The notes beneath the pieces were generated by a model that saw nothing but the letters and a program-made list of their open reading frames with translations, had not been told where the DNA came from and did no database searches. This document shows positions 12,031 through 23,600 of a stretch of DNA of 64,000 nucleotides, piece after piece; positions within the stretch are counted from its first letter, which is position 1, and each line of letters starts with the position of its first letter. Position numbers and translations under genes: made by a program. The stretch lies in contig CM021318.1 in the NCBI GenBank assembly GCA_010645155.1, positions 68,958 through 132,957 on the forward strand, read 5' to 3'. This DNA comes from Tigriopus japonicus. Lineage: Eukaryota; Arthropoda; Copepoda; Harpacticoida; Harpacticidae.

Positions 12031-12101
12031 TGCGCCGTCCGGGAATCGAACCCAAGTTGCAAAAATGGGAATCTTGCATGAGACCACTACACCGACGGCG
12101 C
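12031..12101 (-). tRNA. tRNA-Gly (anticodon CCC)
   Basis: Read on the minus strand, the 71-base segment begins GCGCCGTCGGTGTAGTGGTC and folds as a complete cloverleaf. The acceptor stem GCGCCGT pairs perfectly with ACGGCGC, with discriminator A. The anticodon loop TTCCCAT gives CCC. The T arm is TTGGG-TTCGATT-CCCGG, with two G:U pairs. The A and B box promoter elements are present. Only three T residues follow at the 3' end, a weak pol III terminator, so a recently decayed copy is possible. It resembles metazoan tRNA-Gly(CCC) closely. Confidence 0.88.
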
Positions 12102-13248
12102 CATCTTCTAGGGTCGAAAAAAAACCAAATTTTGATTTTAGGAACCAGTTTCTCGTAGGTATGCTGTTAGTGGAGATAGAGCGCTAATTTAAAGATATGT
12201 TATGGAAAAATGTAGTAAACGTTTTGCTTGATATGGTTAACGAACAAGGGTACATTGGAGAAAATCTGCCCAGATTTTTTAAGTTTTTCATTTTTGTGTT
12301 TTTCGGTTTTTTTTATACTTTTGGTTTCTGTTATTTCCTTATTCATATGATTTTTAACTCAGAAGTTCAGAAGTTTCTAAAGCCAAATGTTAAGAAAAGA
12401 TAAACTTACGATTAAAAAGTTTCCTCAACTTTGTGACAAAAATTTGGCCAAATTTGACATTTTCATGTCATTGACGGACATTTTAATGCTAGAAAATAGA
12501 AAATAGCAACTTTTTAGCAACTTTCGTTGAATTGAGTGCAACTTTCAGCAAAATGATATAACTTTAGGAGTAAAAACTGCAACTTCTTGTCAAAGAAACA
12601 GCAACTTTATCCGAGCCCTATTCATAACATATTCCCATCAAAGAGGTAAACAGACTGTTGGTATTTTTGACGTCATCTCAGGAGAGGAGGTTAAAAAAAA
12701 ACAAGGTGAGGAAAATCTCGATTTTAGCTTCTGAAGAATTGGCCAAAATTCAAAAAAAAAAAAAAATAAGCAGTGTTGGTCAGAGGATTATCCCCGGGAT
12801 CCCAGGATTCCGGGAAGATTTTTTTCAAGATAACTTGGTAAAACACTTATTTTGATGACCTCTTGAAGTGTCCCAATTTGATGTGATGAATCTGATTGTG
12901 AATTATCAATTTAATTTGTAATTAATAGCTGAGCTAAAAGTTGGAGTAATTCAGAATTTGTTCAGAAATTACTTTCATTCTTTAATGGAATGTCAATAAA
13001 TTGAATTTCTTTAAAAATTACGTGCAACATAGTTGATTTTAATAGTTACGTAACTGATAGTGGCATTTTGTTTGTTTGGAGCCCCTTTTGAAAGGCACTT
13101 AAGCTCTAGATTGACTCCAGGCATGTTTTTGTCAAAACTCTTTCTAAGGTTGCGTGATATGTCTGCTAGGCGCAAAGTTGGTTAACTTTCTCTTTTTTGA
13201 ACATAAGCCAAAAACGAACAACTTTTAAGTGCAGAAGCAGTTCAAAAG
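12102..13248. other. Intergenic stretch before the SET-domain gene
   Basis: AT-rich sequence with no supported gene. A GCAGTGTTGGTCAGAGGATT motif at about 12770 resembles the terminus of the MITE at 31444-31577, but no partner terminus was found. Confidence 0.4.
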
Positions 13249-16200
13249 ATGGAAGCAAACAAATACTTTCAAACATCTTTTCCATGCAAAATTAGCTCAG
13301 ATTCGGTCAAGGGAAGGTAAGACTGTGAAAAACGTTCTGTTAAGAATAGTCATTTTCCTTTTTTCCGCAGAGTTTTATTGGCAACTAGAGATATTTTACC
13401 TGGAGAATTGGCATTTGAAGAGCAACCGTTGGTTTTTGGTCCGTCTTTCAGCAAAAATGACGAGCCTTCATGCTTGAATTGCCTTAGAGTGGTAAGATTT
13501 GTTTTTCGTTTCAAAATAAAAATCAGTCGGAAATTTACACGATGACAATGTTACAGATCAAAAGGGGTTTATGGTCCTGTTCAACGAAATGTAAATTACA
13601 TTTTGAAAAAACTTCAGAGTATGTGTTGATCCAAAACTATTTAGCGCGTTGCCAAGATTGGAAAATATTCTTTGAGGTACTTCTCATCTTGCGATGCTTG
13701 GCTTTGAAACAAACCAATTCTGACCAATGGACCTTGATGACTGATCTAGATCCTCATCACCAGGTATGTCTTGTAGGACGTCTCAAAAATGAAAATCAGG
13801 TAGGTTTTATCATTTTACAGGAGTTGACCAAGGACCAAGATTTTATCTCTATGGAGGATAAAATCATCGATGTAATTAGGTCCAGTTTGGAACAAACTCA
13901 ATATGATGAGGACGACATTCGGCTTCTTCATCGAGTGCTTTACATTAATGCCTTGGAATATCATCCTCATGCAGGTTAATTTTCAATGAAATGAGATCAC
14001 TGTCGTCTGAATTTGATGCTTAATTGGTTTTTGGTTCCAGATGAGTCGAGTGCTGGAAAAGCTTTGTTCCCCATAACTTCATTTGCGTCTCATGATTGTT
14101 TAAACAACACTTTTAGGACTCGCATTTGGAAGAAGAATGAGAGCGAGGAACCATTCATTCAGACCAGGGCCAAGATTGCAATACATGGTAAAATTATTGT
14201 GAAAAGGAATTGAACTGAGAAAAAGTTTTGATCGTGCCCTAAAATGTAGTAAAAGAACCGTCGGAAGGTATTATATCCACCTTGTTGGAATTTGGATTCT
14301 GTAGGTTTGAACCAGATAATTTTGCAAGCTTGCCGTCCACAACATCTAAATTAGAGCGCTATAATAAAAGAGTATGCGCATGTGCCATTTTGATCCCAAG
14401 ACGTCGGTTCCATTGTACTGTGGTTCTTGGGTTCGACCTGTTTGAAGCAACTTTATGTATGCGCTATTTACTACCAAATTGACGCTCATGATCTCAGCTT
14501 ACCTTTGAAAGCATAGTGTTTGATAAGAGCATGAAACTCGTGCCCTAAAATGTAGTAAAAGAACCGTCGGAAGGTATTATATCCACCTTGTTGGAATTTG
14601 GATTCTGTAGGTTTGAACCAGATAATTTTGCAAGCTTGCCGTCCACAACATCTAAATTAGAGCGCTATAAAAAAAGAGTACGCGCATGTGCCATTTTGGT
14701 CCCAAGATGTCGGTTCCATTGTACTGTGGTTATTGGGTTCGACCTGTTTGAGGGAACTTTACCTATGCACTATTTACTACCAAATTGACGCTCATGATCT
14801 CAGCTTACCTTTGAAAGCATAATGTTTGACCTTTTTAGCCTTTGAAGGCCAAGACGGGCCAAAACCTTGGGTGCCGGAAGATAACCTTCTCGTTCTCCTT
14901 AAACCTCGATGCGCATTCAAGCCCAGTGCTGCTGTGAATTGACTCGGTAATGTCAGCTCTTGATGAATCTCCAACTGATTTGCATTGAGCTTCTTACTTT
15001 TCAGGAAAACTTAATCTAATTAGATACGAAATTGATTGGTGAATACTTAGAACGTCAATTGAAGCCATTTGAGCGATTTTCTTGTGCACAATACGTATTG
15101 TATTGCCATCTGAAATGACTTTTTTGTTGAACAATTGTATGGCAGCCCTGGTGAAGTTGCGCATTCGTGGCAATCGTCATGCTGACAGTGCTACAGACTG
15201 TTATGCCTAACTTTGTAAAAAGTTTTGATATTTTGTACTCAATTAATATGACAGAAGCTATTTAAGAAAGTTTTTGCAATTCACCTATCAATTTTTAATT
15301 TCATCATATCAATTTTTTTTTGGTAGTAAATATTGCATAGGTAAAGTCGCCTCAAACAGGTCGAACCCAAGAACCACACACAGTACAATGGAACCGACGT
15401 CTTGGGACCAAAATGGCACATGCGCGTACTCTTTTATTATAGCGCTCTAATCTAAATAACAATTTGTAATGCCTTAAACTTGACGAATTTAAGAGAAATT
15501 TTAGTGTGCGCATAAAAGCAAAGCTTAGGGCGTAGGAAAATGTCTTTTCTATTCTTTCTAAGACTTGTGGAAAGGAAAGAAAGCTCTCATGATAGAAGTA
15601 AATATATTCATGGAACTTTTGACAGTCATTTATATTTCTGGCATTTTATTTTTAAGCCTGAAAAATCCAGATAAGAAAAGTAAATCAAGAGAAATGTTGA
15701 AAATAAGTATTTATTATATTATTATTATTAAAATAAGTATTTTCACGGGCCATTCCTCACATTTGTTCCGTGGTCAAAGACTCCGATTGTCATCCAAAGT
15801 ATGAGTTTATTAGAAAAATTATAGGTAACGAGAAAAGGGCCGAAAGAGTTGGAAAATGCAAAAGCAGAAGTTTTCTAAGTTAGAAGTAGGCAAAATTTCG
15901 ATAAAATGCGTAAGTAATTTTATTTACGTTAAAGTTTAAATCCCCCAAAAACGGGCCAAATTCTTTAAGCCTCGCTCTAGTAATGAGTCATCGTTAACCA
16001 TGATTTTATTTTCCAACTTTGTAAAGAAACTTTGTCCCTTGTGGTACCAGTTTAAATCATGAGCGCACTCTATTTATCTCTGTTCTGGAATTGACAGGTC
16101 TGGGACTCGAACTAACGGACCCTTGAAAAGCTTTATTGAAAAGAGATACGACAGAAAGTTTACTAGTATTATTATTTCAGCTGGCGAAGAGATCACGTTG

Positions 16201-17617
16201 CATTATTCAGGTGGATTGAAAGGGCGTTTAGAGCGGAGGAAGATCTTATTGGATGGCTGGTGTTTTGCCTGCCAATGCTCAAGATGCACGTCTCCTTCCG
16301 AGATGGGATCGCATTTTTCCAGCCTGAAATGCACAACAAGGCCCAATTGCCGGGGCAATTTACTGCCAAATATTGACCCAAACATCGCAGGGTTAAACGA
16401 TGTGCTTCATTACGAATGCGATCACTGCCATGAAAAGGTCAAATGTAAGTTTAGAAAACAACAAGTATGAGCAAGAGCAATATCTAAAAGTTTCATTTCA
16501 ACGTCGTGCAGATTTTTTTCCTTGCTTCAGGCAGACATACGAAAAAATGAGACCAAACCAATTCTAATGCAAATATGTCTCTGATGTAAAAACGAGAATG
16601 AGATATAGTTGCGCTCTTTTAAAACAACACAAAACTTTCTTTCATCAAAATTAGCGAAAAGGAAATTCAAAACCAATAAGTTTGGTTAGTTTAGCATCTT
16701 CATATCATTTATAAAGTCAAAGCAGTTTCTTTGATTTAATTCAATAAAGCAAAGTGAACGATATTTAGCAAACGAAATAAAGCAAGCGATCTGCCAAGAA
16801 AAACCTAAAATAAAGATAAAACTAACAGTTCAACTTAACCATCTTGTTATTCAACATCGCCTCTCAAGGATGTTTTATAACACTAATCACTTGTCTAGCC
16901 TATAAATCTAGAAAAATCTTGCATAAATTAGTCAGAAACAGGCTTCAAACCTGCCTTGTTTATCATTTTCAAGATTTCAATGTTGGCAATTTTTGCATAT
17001 TCCTGTTATTTGGCTTTCCTTTATAGGCACCATAATCCAAAGCCTTGAGAAAGAACTTTCCCAAGCCATTGAGTCGACCTACTCGGACGACATTGAAGCA
17101 TTGGAAACCGTTCTAGATGAATTCGGCTTCCAATTCCATCCTCAACATTACCTCCTTTGCATAGTGAAGTGGCTTCTCATCAATCTATTGGGACGAAAGC
17201 CCGGATTTGCCAATGGCCAACTATCTAGGGCAAGATTGGATGCGAAAATTCAATTCTGTCAAGATTATCTGAACGCTTTAGATGTGATTGATCCCGGCAT
17301 CAGTCATAACAGAGGTAAATAAAAGTCGCGCAAAACCCAAAGATATTTGGTTTATTTTGTGACCCTTTTCAGGACGGACATTGTGGGAAATGTATTCAGC
17401 TCAAGTTTTTCGATCTCAACTTGACTTTCAAAACCAGACCATAACCAAGAAAGAGTTTCAGGAATCGTTAGCAAATATGCGTCAAATGCTGGAGGAAGTA
17501 CAAAAATGTATGTATTTCAGTGACGAGGGCTCCTTTGAGGCTAAAATTGTCCAACTATCCCAAAAAGCATTGATCTCAATCAACGAACTCAACAGCTTCT
17601 TAGAAATTGTGCCTTAA
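13249..17617 (+). CDS. SET/MYND-type (SmydA-like) methyltransferase-family protein
   Basis: Eight exons join in frame: 13249-13316, 13371-13491, 13557-13763, 13821-13974, 14041-14187, 16181-16444, 17027-17314 and 17373-17617, giving 497 residues. Exon 2 encodes VLLATRDILPGELAFEEQPL, the SET-N signature of SMYD proteins, then CLNC, the start of the MYND finger. Exon 5 carries LFPITSFASHDCLNNT, the equivalent of the SMYD NHSC motif. Exon 6 carries AGEEITLHY and a post-SET cysteine cluster (CFACQCSRCTSPSEMGSH). Such proteins are protein-lysine methyltransferases or their relatives. The MYND finger is cut down: the middle CxxC pair and the final H/C ligands are missing. Intron 5 (2 kb) contains direct repeats. 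An AATAAA at 17650 follows the stop. The 3' end overlaps that of the opposing ceramidase gene. Confidence 0.9.
14234..14523 (+). repeat. Direct repeat unit 1 in SET-gene intron 5
   Basis: Begins CGTGCCCTAAAATGTAGTAA and is about 95 percent identical by eye to 14539-14829, with a period of 305 bases. Confidence 0.85.
14539..14829 (+). repeat. Direct repeat unit 2 in SET-gene intron 5
   Basis: Second copy of the unit at 14234-14523, separated from it by 15 bases. The few differences include ATGCGC to ACGCGC and CAACTTTATG to GAACTTTACC. Confidence 0.85.
15321..15456 (-). repeat. Inverted partial copy of the intron 5 repeat
   Basis: The reverse complement of the central part of the 14234/14539 unit (landmarks GGTCGAACCCAAGAACCAC, TAGCGCTCTAA) lies 0.5 kb downstream in the same intron. 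Confidence 0.8.
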
Positions 17618-17627
17618 TGCAACGAAC

Positions 17628-17633
17628 TTTATT
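17628..17633 (-). terminator. Polyadenylation signal of the ceramidase gene
   Basis: AATAAA on the minus strand, 27 bases past the ceramidase stop codon. It lies between the SET-gene stop (17617) and that gene's own signal (17650). Confidence 0.6.
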
Positions 17634-17649
17634 GCGATCAAAATGAAAA

Positions 17650-17655
17650 AATAAA
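17650..17655 (+). terminator. Polyadenylation signal of the SET-domain gene
   Basis: AATAAA lies 33 bases past the SET-gene stop codon and opposite the ceramidase 3' UTR. Confidence 0.7.
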
Positions 17656-17659
17656 GACA

Positions 17660-20600
17660 TCAATCAAACAGAGAGCTTATTTGTTCATCTAGAAAATCTC
17701 CGACACTTTTGATAAATCCACGCCATGACACCGAATTTCGCGTGTTTTTCAAACTAGGACGGGAACTCACGGGAATCTCATCGCTAGAACTTCTTCGTCC
17801 ATGGACCACCTACAAACAAGATATCAAGGATTAAAAATACATCTAAATCACTTTTTGCTCCAGTAGGAAATGATAAGCTAGAGGTTAATCTAAAACAACA
17901 AAATTGACGCGGCCAATTTTGATCACCCTGAAGCCGGAAATTACTATTACTAGAGCCAGCTGATGTTTGTGTTAGAAAACCAGTTTGAAAGTTAATTTAG
18001 AAGGGGGAAAAATAGTCCATCTGGATTTGCAGAAACAAAGTTGGAAGAATTGGAATGTTTTGCATAAATTAGACGCAGTAAAAGGCACAACGAAATTCTT
18101 TACAGTGGTCTTTAAAATGGAGAGTTTGTATTTGAATATCAAGAACACTAAGTGTAGCATAAAAAGCAATGTTAAAAAGATATCAATTATTTATAGAAGG
18201 TTACTCATCAATTGGGGAAATGTCGGAGAAGCAATTTTTCAAAAAGCCCATATTCTTTTGTAAATAATTTCAGAACTTAAAAATATGACTGACTCTGATC
18301 AGTCCACCAATAGAAACTATTTCCTAAACAAACCAAAGTTAGTATAATGTTAGAAGGCGAGTCGAATCCAGTTGAGACTTCACTAATGATTCACGCCGAC
18401 CCGCTAATTCCTGATTCTTTTTGATATTTGTCATTAATTAATCCCTTCCTCGATATCTCAACGTTTTTGACGCCATTTCTGGGAATCCCTCGACAAAACA
18501 CAAACATTCTTGCTATCCCCAGGGATTCAGACTAATCGCAAACGCGCTGACCGCAAATAATGTCCAACAATTAAATCTCAAATCAGTTTCAGTCAAACAT
18601 TGATCTTCAAAGTGTTGACACCAACTCAAAAAATGGGCCAAAAACACCGAGCTTTTAATGTCACTATGAAGGCCGATCAAACCAAGGACAATCTCCGTCA
18701 ATACATGCCATGGCTCTTATTCAGCCTGGTTATCATTCCGACCTTGTTTCTGATGATCTACATTGATCAAGCCTATGGCCCAGAGCCCATCCGTTCTCCA
18801 ACCTTCATATTGGACCCCATTGAAGGCCAATCCCTTGATTTGGAACCTTTTCTCAACCGTTCCAAGCGTGCTGCTCATCATTATCAGCGCCCAGGTCCTC
18901 GATTCCCAGGTCACCTCTTCAAGAAACTGAAGACTGGAGCCTTTGGTAAAGTCAAAAAAATCCTCGTCAAAGGAGCCTTGAAGGGCAAACTGAGGAACAA
19001 GACCCGATTCAGACGAGCTGCACCTCATCCGGCCTTGATTGGACCTACCCAAAGAATCCCAGGCTCTTTCTTGCCGTTCAGTAAGACCTTCAATCGCAGT
19101 TTGTTGGAGACCCTTCGACGTGATGGACCCGAAACTCCGGCCTTTTTGACCAAGAATAAGAATATTCAAGGCAATCCTTTGGCGCCAAGAGCCTAATCTT
19201 ACCTGAAAATTCGGGCACACTCCTTGATACGAAAGTAAGGTTGGTTTCAATGTAGTTGATTTGGTGTGGCCTTGATGCGAGATGCGGAATGTTCCCTCGG
19301 GTGTATTGTGCGGTATTTTCCAATGAATTTCAGCAATCCCTTCGCATACCATGCATTTCCGTTTCCAAATAAACCTTCGAATTTGAAGCAAAGAGATTCC
19401 AGGCGATTATTAATGAACTAAAACAAGATTATATGACTGACATTTTTAAGCACTTAAAATTGGTTCATGGGCACGAACAACTCACTTAGTTTCAATATCC
19501 GTGTCGGTGGCAACAAGAACCCATTTTTGAGGTGATTGTTGATATTCCACTTTTAAAAACGTTTCTTCCAACATCAAGTCATTTCTTGGATGCCCAGCCA
19601 CAAATCTGGAATAATTTTAGCCAACCATACATTTTATATCAATATTAGAAAGCTATGCCAGGCAAAAACACCTGATGATTAATTTTCATATGGCAAAGTT
19701 TATTGCAATCGACCGGACTTACTTGACGATAACAGTTTGACCGGGGTGAACAAATTTTGGAGGCTTTTGAATACACTCTCCCGCTGTTTTGCCTGGGGGA
19801 ATCAGGTCTAAAAACATCCCGGTGTCTAACCGGATTTGCTTGGACTTATAATTGGGCGGTTTTGCCAAGTATGGGACACGTTCTTTCTGAAAGTAATATC
19901 GGTCAAGTTTTCGCATTGACACAGTTTTCCCCTCTTGAATGAATACCTGCATTAGTTTCTTCATGAGGTAGGAGTACTGTTGCTGATAGGCAAGCAAAGT
20001 GTGGGGACCGTAAATGGTTGAAGACCCTTCATATCGTTGAACTTGGTATTCCTCATAAGTGGTGACGTAATGAGTATATACATTGGACAATCCGGCGATC
20101 ACGACGTCAACTTTTTCGGGATATGCAGCTTCTGCTATTGACTCTCGAAGGCGTCTAAAACACGTTTTATGATATCTAATAAGAGTTTCAATGCTGTCCG
20201 TTTTAATATTTCCAATGATATCTCCTTGTTCTCTTCTTTATTTTCCTCCCCATTATTGGTTGATGAATAATGCTCCCTTTGGTTTGATCAAGAAGCACTG
20301 AAAACTGGAATGGGAGGCTAACGGCGAGAATTATGACTTCCAGAAGGATTAATTCAATTGCGGACTTCTGCGAACGAGACCTGGTTTGTATTCAGTAGAA
20401 GACGTATTTCAATTTTCAGCTCAATCCAATGGTCGAGTGAAAAGTAGTGCCGTCTCTAACTTTTGTACTTAAGAGAGCATAGACTGAATGAGCTCGCCCT
20501 TTTGTGGTAAAACATTTACCAGAAAAGGGCTCGTTCATTCATTCTCGGTAGAATTTGCACTGAACTTTGACAGAGAATAACTTCTGATTGCGACGTTCGA

Positions 20601-23600
20601 TTGAGCTGAAAATTGGAATACGTATTCAAGTCAATAACGCAAGGTCTCATTTGCAAAAGAACGTAATCGAAGTGTTCCTACTGGAAATCACGATTCCTCT
20701 CGTTAGCCTCCCAGTCCAATGAAATTCAGTGGTTTTTAATTTGATCTAGACCTCCCCTGTCACATTTCCAAAACATGCCTCAAGGTCTTTTATTACAAGG
20801 AGAATATCATTTCCAATAGAATTACCAGATCTTCAAAGAACGTTAGAAGACAATCTCTAAATAATATTTGAAATTTAGATCCTTAAATTTTCCAAATCTT
20901 ATTAAATCTTTCCAAAGCACGACTACTTATGGATATAGAAGTTTAAGTGAGTGCGTTATAAAACACCAAAAACACCGCAAAAAAAGTAAAACCGACGACT
21001 TAAGTTATTTTTGTGCCTTTTATTGAGTGACGGCGTGCATGTTCCAAAATAGGGGCATTTGGGGTTAAAAAGCTCAAAGGAACAAAGACCAATAAATTTT
21101 TCACTTTTTGTATTAGTTATCCTTAACTTTTAGTTTTTTATGTATTTTTAGATTCCAAATTTTGGGACATTTTGAACCAATTTTACTTATTTTTATGCAA
21201 ACTAGATATTTTTACAAAAAAGTTTTGAAACATGTCAAAAACTGAAGTCAAATGTGGAATTAATAAAAAAAAACGGAGATTTCCCGCAAATAAAGAAAGC
21301 TCAATTAATAAGTAATTCGATCAAATATTCAATTAATTAGATTTGGCCGCTCTACTTTGATTTTTGTCATCGATTAAAAGGATGATATTGAAACTCCGAG
21401 CTTGAATGCTTCTTATCAAAGTTTACAACTTTACCGTCCAGCCATGGTTGTGAATTCGCCTGGAACAGCAGCAATCACCAATTGTCCAATCTTGATTATT
21501 TGCGTGTCCACTCTCTCCGGATGCCATTTACTGGGTATGCTCATCTGTCAAAAATGTACATTTTATACAAAGCATGATTATTCACATAAAATGAATCACT
21601 TACTTCTCCAGTATTAAGAAGTATTTTCTTCGGGTAATGACATTTCTTTTGCCGTGATGATGGATTCGTCATCAATTTTGTGATCCCTTTCAACATCCCA
21701 TTTTTACGATTCCTACACTGAAAAAAGTTCCTTTTCATTTGAGCTTCATAAAATAAGGTGCTTGAAGCAAATTACCTTGATGAAAGCTGGTTCTCCAGGG
21801 CCATCAGTGGTTCCTGCTGCAAAACCGTAACCCAAAGCGGGTTTACAAGTGACACCCTTGGATCCTCCGGGCAAATTGACCTTTTGATTTGTCATATCTA
21901 TCCATTGCTGAGCGCTGGATATCCCACCCTTTATTTCCAAACTAGTATCTAACAACAGATCCTAAAGGGATTAGACAATATTTGATGATATTCTTCAAAT
22001 ACTGTTTTTATGGACCAATTACTTGGGCTTTGGTGACTTGACGTTTGGCAATGATATATGTTGAATCAAACATATCGGAACCAGGCCCAAATGCAATACA
22101 ATCTTCATCTTCTCTGCAACATTTCGTGTTGGCTTGATCGCACGGCAACCCTGTTCCTCCACAACGAGGTCCTTGGAGGTTGGGTGATACATCTCCTAAA
22201 TTGCTGGACCCAAATGCTGCCACAAAAGGGCCCTATATGATTTTTTTTAATGGCAATTGACTCATTCCTTCTTAAGAACTCACTTTGCCCGAAATGGACC
22301 CAGGAGGGTTCTGTTTCCGTTCCATAATGAGACTGGCTAGCCCTTTGTTGTCCCCAGAGATCAAGTGGTTGGAGTTGTTCATGGATGTGGCGTGTACAGC
22401 AAACCAATTAATTATCCCCATCAACTCATACGTAGATTCTCTCATTATGTTTAGTTGAGTAAAAGAGTGATCCGTATTCCCTTCATACCTAAAAATGTCC
22501 GAGGTTCCACTTCACATTTATTTCAAGGTTTCGATTATTTCCGCTACGTAATCACACAACCTTAGAGTTTTATGATTACAGATTATGAGTAAAACTTTTT
22601 TCACCTCTTTCGCTCTTTTTCCGGGTTTAGAAGATAAGCAGTTGGGCTCCGATTGATATTGGCGTCTTTGAGCTGAGATTTGGCCAAAAACAGTTTGGCC
22701 GGTTCCATTGTTTTGTATGCTCTGACAATTGCCTACATTGAAAGGTGCAGAATTTGTAATTGAAATGGTCCTTGATCCCATTTTTTGTCCTTACTGTTGT
22801 GATGCCACGGATGATTGCTTGGAAACTTTGATCCACAAAGCCAGATCCTCCTCCAACAGTAAAGAGGACATACTGAAAATATCCACTGGGTCCAGAGTGG
22901 GTATGGGTGGCTGATAGTAATAAGTTGTCATGGCGAAGCTTCCATCCAGTTATTTTCTGCACTTTAACTATGACCTGAGACTCTTTGTTTTAAATTATCT
23001 GATCTCAATCATCAATCACCTTCTCTTAAATCAATTGTTTACCTCAGATTTCACTAATTGACCAATCATGCCCGAATCCACGGAAACGAAAACAGCTGTT
23101 TGACCCGTATCATCTTGGAAAACGAATGCTCGAGCAAAAAGCCTAGTGTGAATTCCTTGTGTGGTCTGTCCAGACTTTGCATATCCCATCTGTAAAAAAA
23201 ATAGTTTTTCCTTTACTGTCTTCTTGTGCTCCTTTATTGTGTTATTTTAGTTGTGTAACAAAAACATTTCAGTTCCATTTTTATTCCCTGGAGGCATTTG
23301 ACAATCGTTTTCTCAGTCCAGCTTGCATGTGGATCATCGGAGTTACTGTAAGATATTCTCGATTAGTAAAAAACAGGTTTAAGTTCAATATCCTTCCATT
23401 AACATTAGCAGCCAATATTGAGGAAATAACCCAATGTTGCAAATGAAATCCGTCGCTTCCCTAGAAATCAGTTATTGCATGGGCAATTCTGGCCAAGAAA
23501 TCAGCTAAAATAAAATAGAAAATAAGATGGCCAAAGATTGTTGTGAAATCAAACAGAAGATGAAGTTTTTGAGTCAAAGCCAAGGAAAGTTTCCTACAGA

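Noticed and set aside
14282..14788. Two nearly identical 66-codon frames
   Set aside because: They are translations of the tandem intron repeat and have no start context or homology.
18717..19391. 224-codon minus-strand frame continuing ceramidase exon 12
   Set aside because: After ...GVCPNFQ the family resemblance stops exactly at a CAG|GTAAGA donor, and a better terminal exon (starting VVHGRR) lies at 17809. The rest is antisense to the cationic-peptide gene.
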